This document shows positions 16,751 through 26,204 of a DNA stretch of 64,000 bases, piece after piece (within the stretch, counting starts at the first letter, position 1; each line of letters starts with the position of its first letter). A program made the position numbers and the translations under genes. The notes under the pieces were generated by a model. It was not told where the DNA came from and made no database searches. It was given only the letters and a program-made list of their open reading frames with translations. The stretch is from Nocardia transvalensis NBRC 15921 (GTDB lineage: Bacteria; Actinomycetota; Actinomycetes; Mycobacteriales; Mycobacteriaceae). The stretch spans positions 62,001-126,000 of the forward strand of contig NZ_BAGL01000055.1 of assembly GCF_000308875.1 (NCBI RefSeq), written 5' to 3'.

Positions 16751-18067
16751 TTACAGATCTGCCCGCGGTTGTGACGGGGTCAGTCGGATCGGTAGGTGGG
16801 TGGGTCCGCGCAGGGAGCTGTTGGTCGACCAGGTGGTGGGGCCGGTCGCCGTGATGCGGTCGACGCGGGTGACCAGTTGGTGGAGTACGGCGTGGGCTTC
16901 CATGCGGGCCAGGGGCGCGCCGAGGCATGCGTGCGGTCCGTGTCCGAATGCCATGTGTGCCCGGGGGTTCCGGTGGACGCGGTACTCGTCGGGGTTGTCG
17001 AAGACCGCGGGATCTCGGTTCGCCGCGCCGAACGATATGAGTATGCGCGAGCCGCTGGGAATGGTGATGTCTCCGACCCGGTGGTCGGACCGGGTGTATC
17101 GGTAGAGATTCTGGATGGGGCTCGATATCCGCAGTTGTTCTTCGACGGCCATGGGAATCAGAGTGGGGTCGGACCGGATGAGGTCGTATTGGTCGGGGTT
17201 GCGGGCGAGGGTGTCGAACATGCCGCCGAGCAGGTTCGTGGTCGTTTCGTTGCCGGCGATCAGGAGCAGCATCGCGATGTAGAACAGTCCTTCGTCGGTG
17301 AGTTTTTCCTCGGTGCTGTGTTCGAGTAGCCGGCCGAGGATAGTGTTCGATCCCTTCAGAGTGCCGGATGCCAGCTGCTGTCGGATGTATCGCCGCAATG
17401 CGGTGACAGCGCGTATGGACCGTACGGTGCCGGTGATCCCGACGGGCGTCGGCGAGAAGTCGATGATCCTTACCGCGTCTTCCGACCAATGGCGAAAATC
17501 GTCGATGTCGGTATCGGGGATTCCGAGGATTCGTGCGATGAGCAGCAGCGGCATCGGTACGGCCAGGCGCTGGACTATATCGCCGCCGCGATCGGCGAGT
17601 GCGTCGGTCACGAGGTCGGTGGCGATTTCCTCGGTAATAGACTGCCAATCGTCCAGTGCTTTTCTGGAGAATCCGGGTTGCACCTGTTTGCGTAGCTCTG
17701 TGTGCCGTTCGCCGTCGGTCAGTACGACGACATCGCCGGTCATGCGTATCCGTGTGACGCCTTGGCTGCTGGTGATCGCGTCGGTGTTGCGCAGTGCTGT
17801 ACGGATATCGTCGAGCTTGCTCAGGATCCACGTAGCGCGGGCGGGGTTGTAGTGGACGCGGCCGGTACTGTGCAGTGCTCGGTAGGCGGCGAACGGCTGG
17901 GCCGCCGTGGCCGGATCCAATGGGTCGTAGTCGGTGTTCACGGCGCCGACCCAGCCTCGGTAGCCGCGGCGTCGTGCCTGTATCGCGCCCGTCAGGTTCA
18001 TGTGCATCGCTGCGGTAATCGGCCTGATTGCGGCGGCGGCGCCTCGCACGGTGTGTACCACGGTCAT
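16751..18067 (-). CDS. cytochrome P450 upstream of the lasso cluster
   Basis: A 438-residue bacterial class I P450. The I-helix oxygen motif is AGNETTT, the ExxR of the K-helix is EEQLR, and the haem loop FGHGPHACLG carries the thiolate Cys381. The N terminus has about 45 extra residues before the fold begins. GAGAGGG precedes the ATG at 18067. It is on the same strand as the lasso genes, 247 bases upstream of the precursor, and could oxidise the lasso peptide or be an independent enzyme. No ferredoxin gene is adjacent. Confidence 0.9.
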   Translation of the reverse strand: MTVVHTVRGAAAAIRPITAAMHMNLTGAIQARRRGYRGWVGAVNTDYDPLDPATAAQPFAAYRALHSTGRVHYNPARATWILSKLDDIRTALRNTDAITSSQGVTRIRMTGDVVVLTDGERHTELRKQVQPGFSRKALDDWQSITEEIATDLVTDALADRGGDIVQRLAVPMPLLLIARILGIPDTDIDDFRHWSEDAVRIIDFSPTPVGITGTVRSIRAVTALRRYIRQQLASGTLKGSNTILGRLLEHSTEEKLTDEGLFYIAMLLLIAGNETTTNLLGGMFDTLARNPDQYDLIRSDPTLIPMAVEEQLRISSPIQNLYRYTRSDHRVGDITIPSGSRILISFGAANRDPAVFDNPDEYRVHRNPRAHMAFGHGPHACLGAPLARMEAHAVLHQLVTRVDRITATGPTTWSTNSSLRGPTHLPIRLTPSQPRADL

Positions 18068-18568
18068 GGGATGTGCCCTCTCGGTAGGTCCGGCTGTGCG
18101 GGGCGCCGGTGGGCCTGGTTGCCGTTTCAGGCTGGGACGAACCGATCCGGTCGGTCAATGGCGCCAAGGGAAGCTGCGATGCTCGCCGCCTTGTCCCCGG
18201 GTGACCTTTTTCGCACCGAACGGCCGTGAGCTGGACTGTTGCAGCGGTGACTGCAGGGTGGCGTTCTCACGATGATGAAGGGCTTTTCTCGGCGCGGCGC
18301 CCGGTGTCCGCTCGCCGTACGCGCTCTCGGGAGACACCGGTCGTGCTTCGGTGTCCACGAGGTCGATTACCGCAGATTCTCGTGGTGAGAGAATCCGGTA
18401 GCTGTGTTCGTGTGATGTGCCCTGGTAGGGACGTTCACCTGAGAAGCCCGCGGTCGCTGAGCGGTGAATCAGGGTTGTCGACTTCCTCCGATGGCATTGA
18501 CCGTGGAATCGGTGCTGTCCACGCTGAGTTTCATGCCGGCGCAGGCGAGAATCAGTGGGTGACAGCAG
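18068..18568. other. 501-base divergent intergenic region (P450 / mce)
   Basis: No convincing gene or RNA was found. It must carry the promoters of the P450 and the mce operon. Notably, the two yrbE genes that normally precede mceA are absent: neither strand encodes a multi-pass permease here. Confidence 0.6.
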
Positions 18569-19882
18569 ATGTCGATCGCATTCGAATCAGACGGTAAAGT
18601 ATTGCCCGGCTGGAATCTGTTCCTGCGTGGTCTCGTGGTACTCGTCGTGTGCGCGGCGGCAGCCGGCCTGATGATCGCCCGGTCGGGGGGCGCGTTCCGG
18701 CAGACCCTCAGCGTCACCGCCGATCTGGTCGATGTGGGCGACGGTCTGCCGGCGAAATCGGATGTGAAGTATCAGGGCCTCCTGGTCGGTCGAGTGAACG
18801 GCGTGACACCGGCGAGAAACGGGAGCCCGAACCAGGTACACATCGATCTGATACCGGACCGCAGCCACGGGATTTCGTCGACCGTGACCGCGCGGGTCGT
18901 GCCGAGCAACGTGTTCGCGGTGCCCTCGGTGCAGTTGGTGTACAACGGCCCGGGCGCTTCCCTCGCCGCGGGCGCGCACATCGCCGAAGACCGGAGCGTG
19001 GATACCGTCCGGTTGCAGACCTCGCTGACCGCACTGAGCCGTATCGTCGCCGCCGCAGGCCGGGCCGGGTCGGATCCGACCCTCGGTGTCCTGACCGCGA
19101 TCGAACGCGCTACCGCCGGACACGGCGAGGACGCGGTCCGAGCGGGCGCCGAACTGACCAGGATCTCCGGAGCGCTGAACGCGGCGATGGCGCCGGACGG
19201 GACCGGCGCCACCCTCGACACGCTGTCGGAGGCACTGACCGGGTTGCGTTCCTCGGCGCCCGATCTCCTTGGCGCCGTGCACAACTCGGTCCTCCCGTTG
19301 CGGACCGTGGAGCAGCAGCGACAGCGGTTGGAGGCCATGCTGACCGGTGGACTCGACACCTCGGCAACGGTGGCTACGGCACTGGAGAACCACACCGCGG
19401 ACCTGACCGGCATCACCGCGGAACTCTCGCCACCGTTGTCGGTGATCGCCGACGGCAGCCGCAACTTCAGTCAGATGACAGTCTCCCTGGCACGGCTGTC
19501 GGGACCGTTCTCCGGAATGTGGGATCCCGTGACACAGCGCGCGACCGCCAAGGTCATCGTCGAGCTGACGCCGCACCGGCAGTACACACGCGCCGACTGC
19601 CCGCGCTACGGCGACCTGACAGGGCCGAGCTGTGCGACCGGCCCGCCCGGCGGACCCACGATCATCGGGCCGGACGCGGCGCCCGCGGCCAGCCCGATCG
19701 TGCTCGGCGGCACGGTGGGTGAGACCGGCAGCCCGCAGGAGCAGGCGCGGGTCGCGGCCGTTCTCGGCGGTGCACCGAATGCCGCGGCCGACATCCTGCT
19801 CGGGCCGCTGCTGCGGGGCAATGACGTGAAAGTGACTCCGGCGCCGAATGATTCGTCCGCGCCCCCGGGAGGTCCGCGATGA
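18569..19882 (+). CDS. mceA: MceA-type Mce family protein
   Basis: A 437-residue Mce/MlaD protein, first of six in the operon. One membrane anchor follows a short cytoplasmic start (LFLRGLVVLVVCAAAAGLMIA). The MlaD domain reads VTADLVDVGDGLPAKSDVKY, then QGLLVGRVNGVT. The helical MCE_assoc region follows, and the C terminus is Pro/Gly-rich. Mce proteins assemble into hexameric tubes that carry lipids or sterols across the cell envelope. The stop overlaps mceB (ATGA). Its yrbE permease partners are not adjacent. Confidence 0.88.
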   Translation: MSIAFESDGKVLPGWNLFLRGLVVLVVCAAAAGLMIARSGGAFRQTLSVTADLVDVGDGLPAKSDVKYQGLLVGRVNGVTPARNGSPNQVHIDLIPDRSHGISSTVTARVVPSNVFAVPSVQLVYNGPGASLAAGAHIAEDRSVDTVRLQTSLTALSRIVAAAGRAGSDPTLGVLTAIERATAGHGEDAVRAGAELTRISGALNAAMAPDGTGATLDTLSEALTGLRSSAPDLLGAVHNSVLPLRTVEQQRQRLEAMLTGGLDTSATVATALENHTADLTGITAELSPPLSVIADGSRNFSQMTVSLARLSGPFSGMWDPVTQRATAKVIVELTPHRQYTRADCPRYGDLTGPSCATGPPGGPTIIGPDAAPAASPIVLGGTVGETGSPQEQARVAAVLGGAPNAAADILLGPLLRGNDVKVTPAPNDSSAPPGGPR

Positions 19883-20916
19883 GCTATCGCACGCCGCTGG
19901 CGGGCCTGATCCTGTTCCTGGTGGTGTCGATCGGGCTGACTTGGATGATGTTCGCGACGCTGTCGCGCAGCGTGAGCGGGAAGACCGAGACGTACTCCGC
20001 GATCTTCACCGATGTCTCGGGCCTGCACGCCGGGGACGACGTGCGCATGGCCGGGGTGCGGGTGGGCCGGGTGCAGGCCGTCGATCTCGACGGTGTCCGC
20101 GCGAAGGTCACCTTCGAGGTGCAGCAGGGACAGATGGTCTCCGGTAATACGGCGGCGTCGGTGACCTATCAGAATCTCATCGGGCAGCGTTACCTCGGAT
20201 TGTCGCTGCGCGACTTCGGCGATCCGAAGCCCGTTGCGCCGGGCGGCCGGATCCCCGTCGAGCACACCGAGCCCTCGTTCGATATCTCCAAGCTGCTCAA
20301 CGGTTTCGAGCCGCTGTTCAGCGTGCTCGATCCGCAGCAGGTCGACAACATCAGCGCGGCAGTGGTGCGGGCACTTCAGGGCGACGACGGCGCGATCACC
20401 ACACTGATCGCCGAAACCGCCTCGCTGGCACAGGCATTCGCCGGTCCGGATCAGATCCTGGGGCTGGTGATCGACAATCTCAGCGGGGTGCTCGGGGACC
20501 TGTCGGCGCAGAACGGCAACCTGAAAACCGTTCTGCAGCAGACCCGCCGGATCTTCGACGGACTGGCGCGGCAGCGCGACCAGTTGTTCGGACAGATCGA
20601 CGCGATTTCCGGCACGTTGGTCCGGGCGGCGGACACGGTACGCGGCGCGAGCCCCGCGCTGAACCGGTTCGTCGACCGCGAACCGGGATTCGCCCAGCAT
20701 TTCATCGACAACAAGGACAAGTTCGCCTACGTGGGCTTCAACCTGCCGTACCTGCTGAAGGGGCTGGCCCGCATCACCGACAACGGCGCCTACCTGGACG
20801 CGTACGTGTGCGAGGTGAAGGTGAGCATGATTCCGGGTGTCGATCCGCTGATGTCGGCGATTCTGGGGCAGGCGACGCCCAGCGGCCGTGTCGAGCACTC
20901 AGGGATCTGTAGGTGA
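19879..20916 (+). CDS. mceB: MceB-type Mce family protein
   Basis: A 345-residue Mce protein with an N-terminal membrane helix (LAGLILFLVVSIGLTWMMFA) and a clear MlaD domain (AIFTDVSGLHAGDDVRMAGVRVGRVQAVDL, described here by its key GDDVR and VGRV motifs). The VTYQNLIGQRYLGLS segment is typical for MceB. A long helical tail follows, ending with a conserved Cys near the C terminus (HSGICR). It overlaps mceA by four bases. It should be the second subunit of the heterohexameric lipid-transfer tube. Confidence 0.9.
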   Translation: MSYRTPLAGLILFLVVSIGLTWMMFATLSRSVSGKTETYSAIFTDVSGLHAGDDVRMAGVRVGRVQAVDLDGVRAKVTFEVQQGQMVSGNTAASVTYQNLIGQRYLGLSLRDFGDPKPVAPGGRIPVEHTEPSFDISKLLNGFEPLFSVLDPQQVDNISAAVVRALQGDDGAITTLIAETASLAQAFAGPDQILGLVIDNLSGVLGDLSAQNGNLKTVLQQTRRIFDGLARQRDQLFGQIDAISGTLVRAADTVRGASPALNRFVDREPGFAQHFIDNKDKFAYVGFNLPYLLKGLARITDNGAYLDAYVCEVKVSMIPGVDPLMSAILGQATPSGRVEHSGICR

Positions 20917-20923
20917 GGTTGTC

Positions 20924-21979
20924 ATGGTGTGTGGGAAGCGAATCCTGCCGCGCCGGAGCGGGCGCGGGCGTCCGCTGGAGGATCTGAGCAAGCTGCGTAT
21001 CGGCCTGGCCGCGGTCGTCGTGCTCGCGGTCGTGGTCGGGGTGACGGTGTTCGTCAATTCGCTGCACCTGGGTAAGGAGACCTATCGGGCGGACTTCGCG
21101 CAGGCCGCCGGGGTGAGCGCCGGCGACGGGGTGACGCTGGCCGGCATCGAGGTCGGAAATGTCACCGGGACGAAGCTGGCAGGCGACCACGTCGTGGTAA
21201 CCATGAAGCTCAACCGCGGCCTGCCGCTGGGGGCCGATACCGGCGCGGCGATCAAACTGACGACGCTGCTCGGGTCGCGCTACATCGAACTGCGTCCGGC
21301 GGGTGCCGGTCACCTGCCGGGCAACGCGATCGTGCTGTCCCACACCGAGGTTCCCTACGACCTGGAAACAGCCTTGCAGAACGCGACGACCACCTTCGGC
21401 AGCATCGACGCCGACCAGGTCGCCCAGACGATGAGCGCGCTGACCGACCAGCTGCACAGCGCCCCGGCGCTGGTCCCCGAGACGTTGCGGAACATGAAGA
21501 CCCTCGCCGCGGTGATCGGCGACCGGCGCGCCCAGCTCGGGCAACTGTTGACCAGCACCGACCAGGTCACGTCGCTGCTGCGTGACCAACAGGCCGAACT
21601 CGCGGGCATGATCACCCAGGGCCGGAATGTACTGCAGCAGTTGATTTCCCGGCAGCAGGCCATCGTGGGCTTACTCGACGCCGCGACCGGTCTGGTGCAG
21701 CAGCTGAAACCGATAGCCGTGGACGACCAACCCGAGATCCAGCAGCTGCTCGACAACCTGACGCAGATGACCGGGATGATCGCCGGTCACGACGATCTGT
21801 TGCGCAACATCCTGCAGATCCTGCCGGTGCCGTGGCGGCTGTTCGCGAATGCCACCGGGACCGGTCAGGAGCTGGTGGGCAACGGACCCGACGGCGCGTT
21901 CATCGATTCGTTCATGTGCGCGCTGAGCGGCTACGCGCAGAAGGTCAACCAACCCACCTACTTCCAGGACTGCAAATGA
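20924..21979 (+). CDS. mceC: MceC-type Mce family protein
   Basis: A 351-residue Mce protein. The N terminus is basic, followed by one membrane segment (IGLAAVVVLAVVVGVTVFV). The MlaD domain has the motifs GDGVTLAGIEVGNVTG and LGSRYIELRP, the latter being the usual MceC/D signature. The helical region contains many Gln residues and may form the coiled tube, and the last residues include Cys (YFQDCK). ATG 20924 is preferred over the earlier in-frame start that would overlap mceB by 29 bases. Its stop overlaps the next start by ATGA. Confidence 0.88.
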   Translation: MVCGKRILPRRSGRGRPLEDLSKLRIGLAAVVVLAVVVGVTVFVNSLHLGKETYRADFAQAAGVSAGDGVTLAGIEVGNVTGTKLAGDHVVVTMKLNRGLPLGADTGAAIKLTTLLGSRYIELRPAGAGHLPGNAIVLSHTEVPYDLETALQNATTTFGSIDADQVAQTMSALTDQLHSAPALVPETLRNMKTLAAVIGDRRAQLGQLLTSTDQVTSLLRDQQAELAGMITQGRNVLQQLISRQQAIVGLLDAATGLVQQLKPIAVDDQPEIQQLLDNLTQMTGMIAGHDDLLRNILQILPVPWRLFANATGTGQELVGNGPDGAFIDSFMCALSGYAQKVNQPTYFQDCK

Positions 21980-23091
21980 GCGGCATCGTGCGGAGCGTGA
22001 AACTCGCCGTCGTCGCCTTGCTCGGCGCGGTCGTGGCGGGTTGTTCGAGCGCCCCGGTCCCCGGCTTGGCCGATACGTCGATCACGGTGACCGCCCAGTT
22101 CCCCAGTGCGAGCGGCCTCTACGTCGGCAACCCGGTCTCGGTGCTGGGTATGCGAGTCGGAACGGTCACCCGCATCACCGACCGCGTGAGCTACGTCGAG
22201 GTCGCCATGACCGTCGACAAACAGGTCAGGGTTCCCGCCGACGCTCGGGCGGTCACCGTCTCGGACTCCCTGCTGACCGACCGCCACATCGAACTCACGC
22301 CCGTCTACCGCGACGGTCCCGCCCTGCGAGACGGCGCTGTGCTCGGGCCCGACCGCACCAGGGTTCCGGTGGAGTTCGACAGCTTGCTGGCGATGGCCGA
22401 CAAACTGTCGACCTCGCTCCGAGGCGACGGCACGGGCGGAGGACCGGTCGCCGGACTCCTGGACGTCGGCTCGAAGATCGCGGTCGGCAACGGAAACGAG
22501 TTGCGTGCCGCGATGACCGAATTGACCCGCGCCCTGCAACTCGGCCCGGACCACGGCGAGGCCACCCGCGCCGCCGTGACCACCATCGTGCGGAACCTCG
22601 ACACGCTCACCGCGGCCGCGTCCCGCAACGATCAGGCCCTGCGCGACTTCGGCTCCGGCGTCCACACCCTCAGCGGCATCCTCGCCGAGCAGAACCTGGG
22701 AGCCGGCGACACCGGGACGAAGCTCAACCAGATTCTCATCCGGATGACCGAACTGCTCGAACGTAATCGAGGCAATCTGAAGAACCTGGCGGGCAACGCG
22801 AACACCATGACCACGTCTATGGCGGACTACAACGACAACCTCGCGGAATTCCTCGACGTCTTCCCGCTGGTGACCGATAACGCCTACAACGCGATCGATC
22901 AGAACATCGGCGCGCTGCGCGGCACCGTGAGCCTGGACAAATTCTTCCTGGACGGGCAGATGCTCAAGGCGGTGTGCAACCTGCTGGGTGTGACGGAACT
23001 CGGCTGCGCGACCGGAACCCCGCGCGATATGGGTCCGGACTTCGGAATCGGCCGGATGCTCTCCGTGATCGCGGGAGCACCGCCGAAATAG
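21976..23091 (+). CDS. mceD: MceD-position Mce family lipoprotein
   Basis: A 371-residue Mce protein at the D position. It begins with a lipoprotein signal: a hydrophobic stretch LAVVALLGAVVAGC with the lipobox Cys at residue 23. The MlaD domain has GNPVSVLGMRVGTVTRI and the block SDSLLTDRHIELTP. In mycobacterial operons only the E subunit is normally a lipoprotein, so a lipobox here is uncommon. The ATG at 21976 overlaps the mceC stop. A long helical region and a short acidic C terminus follow. Confidence 0.85.
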   Translation: MSGIVRSVKLAVVALLGAVVAGCSSAPVPGLADTSITVTAQFPSASGLYVGNPVSVLGMRVGTVTRITDRVSYVEVAMTVDKQVRVPADARAVTVSDSLLTDRHIELTPVYRDGPALRDGAVLGPDRTRVPVEFDSLLAMADKLSTSLRGDGTGGGPVAGLLDVGSKIAVGNGNELRAAMTELTRALQLGPDHGEATRAAVTTIVRNLDTLTAAASRNDQALRDFGSGVHTLSGILAEQNLGAGDTGTKLNQILIRMTELLERNRGNLKNLAGNANTMTTSMADYNDNLAEFLDVFPLVTDNAYNAIDQNIGALRGTVSLDKFFLDGQMLKAVCNLLGVTELGCATGTPRDMGPDFGIGRMLSVIAGAPPK

Positions 23092-23107
23092 CAGGGACGG
23101 CGAAACG

Positions 23108-24241
23108 ATGAAAGCGATATTCGGCACGAGACACCGGAGCCCACGCCGACGGCTGCTGGGCGTCACCGCGACGGTGGCGGTCGCGGTGACCGCGTGGTCG
23201 GCCACCGGATGTTCGGTGAGCCTGGACAAGCTGCCACTGCCGGCCCCCGGTGTCGAGGGCTACGCGGTGACAGCCACCTTCGCCAACGCCCTCAATCTGC
23301 CCACCATGGCACGCGTCCGGTTCAACGGCGCGGATATCGGACAGGTCGAATCGATGCGAGCCGAGAACTACACGGCCGTCGTCTCGATGCGCATCGCGTC
23401 CGGCGTGCAACTGCCCGCGGGGACCACCGCCGAACTGCGCTCTGCGACCCCGATGGGCGACGTCTTCGTGGCACTGACACCCCCCGCCCACCCGGACCCC
23501 GGCGCCCCGGATCTCGGTGACGGCGCGAATATTCCGCTGCCGCAGACCTCCGCGGCCGCGACCATCGAAGAGGTGCTCACCAAGGCATCGCTACTCGTCA
23601 ACGGCGGAGCCATCGAGAACGTCACGAGCCTGGCCAACAACCTCGGCCAGGCCGTCGGCGGTCGCGGCGACCGGCTGGGCGCCCTGATCGAACAGACCAG
23701 GGATCTGGTGAACAACCTCGCGGCCCGCTCCGACCGCATCCGCGCCATCCTGGCCGGCGCCGCGGATCTCAGCGCGACGGCGGCGGCACAGCGCGGCGAC
23801 CTCAGCGACGCCGTCGCTGCGGCCGCACCCGCCTCGCAGGTCATCGGCGACAACACCCAGCAACTCGTCGACCTGATCGGCCAGGTGAATCGTATTGCGC
23901 GGCAACTCGACCGATACCCGTCGGTGAACGGGACCAGCGACCGCAGCCTGGTCGACTCGATGAACAGGCTGGCCGACGGGTTGAACGTCGCCGCGAACAA
24001 CCCCGAGGCCGATCTCGACGCGCTCAACAGCATCATCCCGATCATTCTGAAGGTCACCGACGCCTCGTCGGCACACGTGGATGTCGATGTCGTCCGGCTC
24101 GCGGCGGGCGCGGTGCCCGACCCGAACACACCCGCCGATTCCGGCGGCAGAATGCCCGACGCCACGGACTGGGCGAGTTTCATCGGGTCGCTGCGATACA
24201 CCCTCGACCGACTGAAGAACAAGGTCGAGCCGGTCCGATGA
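23108..24241 (+). CDS. mceE: MceE-type lipoprotein (LprK-like)
   Basis: A 377-residue lipoprotein. After a basic n-region and hydrophobic stretch comes the lipobox SATGC with Cys35, then LDKLPLPAPG, the LprK/MceE signature. The MlaD domain contains MARVRFNGADIGQVESM and TPMGDVFVAL. In the mce complex the E subunit sits at the top of the tube and is lipid-anchored. The gene begins 16 bases after mceD and its stop overlaps mceF by four bases. Confidence 0.9.
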   Translation: MKAIFGTRHRSPRRRLLGVTATVAVAVTAWSATGCSVSLDKLPLPAPGVEGYAVTATFANALNLPTMARVRFNGADIGQVESMRAENYTAVVSMRIASGVQLPAGTTAELRSATPMGDVFVALTPPAHPDPGAPDLGDGANIPLPQTSAAATIEEVLTKASLLVNGGAIENVTSLANNLGQAVGGRGDRLGALIEQTRDLVNNLAARSDRIRAILAGAADLSATAAAQRGDLSDAVAAAAPASQVIGDNTQQLVDLIGQVNRIARQLDRYPSVNGTSDRSLVDSMNRLADGLNVAANNPEADLDALNSIIPIILKVTDASSAHVDVDVVRLAAGAVPDPNTPADSGGRMPDATDWASFIGSLRYTLDRLKNKVEPVR

Positions 24242-25530
24242 CGCGAGGAGGCGTGCGGCACATGGTTTTCGAACGTCCGGCCCGAGTGCTGGTATACATC
24301 GCGCGACGCCTGGCCCGGCACCGAACGCTGACCTCGTTGCTCGCCCTGGTGCTGGTTTTCGTCCTCAGCACCGGCTATCTCGTGCTGGGTTCGTTGCGGC
24401 TCGACCCGCTCCGGTCGCAGTACCGGGTGCGAGTCGAATTGGGGCAGTCCGGCGGCCTGCTCGCCGGCCAGGACGTCACGATCCGCGGCGTGCGGGTAGG
24501 GCGGGTGCAGTCGGTCGACGCGGTCGGCGACACGATCGTCGCTGTCGCCGCCGTCGACTCCGGCACGCGGATCCCGGCCACGGCGACTGTGCGAGTCGCG
24601 TCCCTGTCGGCCGCCGGCGAGCAATACCTCGACTTCGTTCCCGCTCTCGATGCCGGGCCGTACCTGACCGACGGATCCGTTGTCGCCCAGCGACAGACCT
24701 CGACCCCGACCACGCTGACCACCCTCCTCGCCCACCTCGACGGCACCTTGACGCAAATCGATCCGGGACGCGTCGAGGCCATCACGCGCGAACTCGGAAC
24801 GAGTTCGGCGGGCCCCGACAAGCTCGCGGCCATCCTGGAGGGCGGCATGTTCCTGCTGTCCACCCTGGATTCGGTACTGCCCCAGACGGTTTCGCTGCTG
24901 CACAACAGCAAGACGGTCCTCACCACCCTCGGCGACACGGCCGGGGGCCTGCGGGCGACCGCCCAGAACCTGTCGCGGACGACAGCGGGCATGTCATCGA
25001 TGACCGGCGGCTACGAGACTCTCCTCGGCACCACCCCGCAGGCTCTCACCGCAGTGGACACCCTTATCGCCGACAACTCACCGACCATGGTGCAGTTACT
25101 CGGAAACCTTGCCACCACTTCGCAAATGGCCTACGTACACACTCCCGCCCTGCAGGAGTTCTTCTTCCCGCAGCAACGCACCGGCTCGACTCTCGACGCC
25201 ATCGGCACGGGCCTGCACGACAATGCCGCCTGGGCATTGGTGAGCGCGTACCCGAAATACGCATGCGACTACGACCTTCCCAGGCTGCCCGGCTCCGTAC
25301 CGGACTTCCCGGAGCCGTACCTGCACGCACGCTGCCCGAACGCCGACCCGTCGATCCTCCCCCGCGGTGCCGCGAACGCCCCGCGCCCGCCCGGCGACAA
25401 CACCGCCACCGCACCACCCGGCGCGGACCCGCTGCGGCGGGCCGATCCGACACCGACCGGGCCCCTCAGCATCCCGACCCCCGACGGCGGGTGGCCCGCA
25501 CAACGGGGCTCCGTGCCACCGCCCAAATGA
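24238..25530 (+). CDS. mceF: MceF-type Mce family protein
   Basis: A 430-residue Mce protein, last in the operon. A basic N-terminal segment is followed by a membrane helix (LTSLLALVLVFVLSTGYLVLG). The MlaD domain has LLAGQDVTIRGVRVGRVQSV. The helical region is followed by a Pro-rich tail of about 75 residues, usual for MceF and thought to lie in the cell envelope. ATG 24238 overlaps mceE. The operon ends here: a TetR gene converges with a 32-base gap. Confidence 0.9.
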   Translation: MTRGGVRHMVFERPARVLVYIARRLARHRTLTSLLALVLVFVLSTGYLVLGSLRLDPLRSQYRVRVELGQSGGLLAGQDVTIRGVRVGRVQSVDAVGDTIVAVAAVDSGTRIPATATVRVASLSAAGEQYLDFVPALDAGPYLTDGSVVAQRQTSTPTTLTTLLAHLDGTLTQIDPGRVEAITRELGTSSAGPDKLAAILEGGMFLLSTLDSVLPQTVSLLHNSKTVLTTLGDTAGGLRATAQNLSRTTAGMSSMTGGYETLLGTTPQALTAVDTLIADNSPTMVQLLGNLATTSQMAYVHTPALQEFFFPQQRTGSTLDAIGTGLHDNAAWALVSAYPKYACDYDLPRLPGSVPDFPEPYLHARCPNADPSILPRGAANAPRPPGDNTATAPPGADPLRRADPTPTGPLSIPTPDGGWPAQRGSVPPPK

Positions 25531-25562
25531 CTACGGAATCCGCGCCGTCGGCGATCTGCCGG

Positions 25563-26129
25563 TCAAATACCGTCGGCAAACCCGGGCGCCAGGAACGTCC
25601 GGATCATCCGGCATTCCGCCTCGGGATCCTTCACCGGCCAGCGCCACAACATGAAGACCACGCGGATGAGCCACTGTGCCGCCGACGGGTCCCGTAACGG
25701 CCGCCCGATCATCTCGTCGGCGAGACCCTCCACCGCGGACGATTCGACAAGCCATTCACCCTCGTGTTTGCTCATTATCGAATTCATCATCATCGGGCCC
25801 AGCGGATCCGACCGGATCCGTTGCAGCGCTACGATGACGGCGGTGACCACCCGCTCCGGGCCGTCGAGATCCCGAATACTGTCGCGGACCAGGTTGACGA
25901 CCCGCGCGGAGAAAATGCCGAGCACCGCTTCCCGTATGGCGGCTTTGCCACCGGCATGGCGATATATCGTGGCGGGTGAACAATGAATTTTCGCGGCCAA
26001 AGCGTCGATGGTGAACTTGTCGAATCCGTCACGCGCGATCAATTCGGCTGCCGCGGCGTAGATGCGGTGCGACGCCGCTGCGCTGCGATCGCGTCCGATC
26101 AGCCAATCTTTCGATGCCACGGCACGCAC
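25563..26129 (-). CDS. TetR-family regulator next to the mce operon
   Basis: A 188-residue TetR protein. The HTH reads IYAAAAELIARDGFDKFTID, then CSPATIYRHAGGKAAIREAV, a YRH-type recognition helix. The C-terminal half is a ligand domain with a MMMN segment typical of lipid-responsive members. A GTG start is used at 26129. It converges on mceF and is in tandem with another TetR gene. It may control the mce operon or the P450 gene, but no operator next to mceA was recognised. Confidence 0.85.
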   Translation of the reverse strand: MRAVASKDWLIGRDRSAAASHRIYAAAAELIARDGFDKFTIDALAAKIHCSPATIYRHAGGKAAIREAVLGIFSARVVNLVRDSIRDLDGPERVVTAVIVALQRIRSDPLGPMMMNSIMSKHEGEWLVESSAVEGLADEMIGRPLRDPSAAQWLIRVVFMLWRWPVKDPEAECRMIRTFLAPGFADGI

Positions 26130-26204
26130 ATCCCTCGGCTCGATCGTACGGATACATTCGACGCGGACGATTATGACAGTATCCGGCGAGTAATACTCTC
26201 GAAT

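Noticed and set aside
18469..18531. 21-codon peptide frame antisense to the mceA leader
   Set aside because: Too short, no ribosome-binding site, no conserved pattern.
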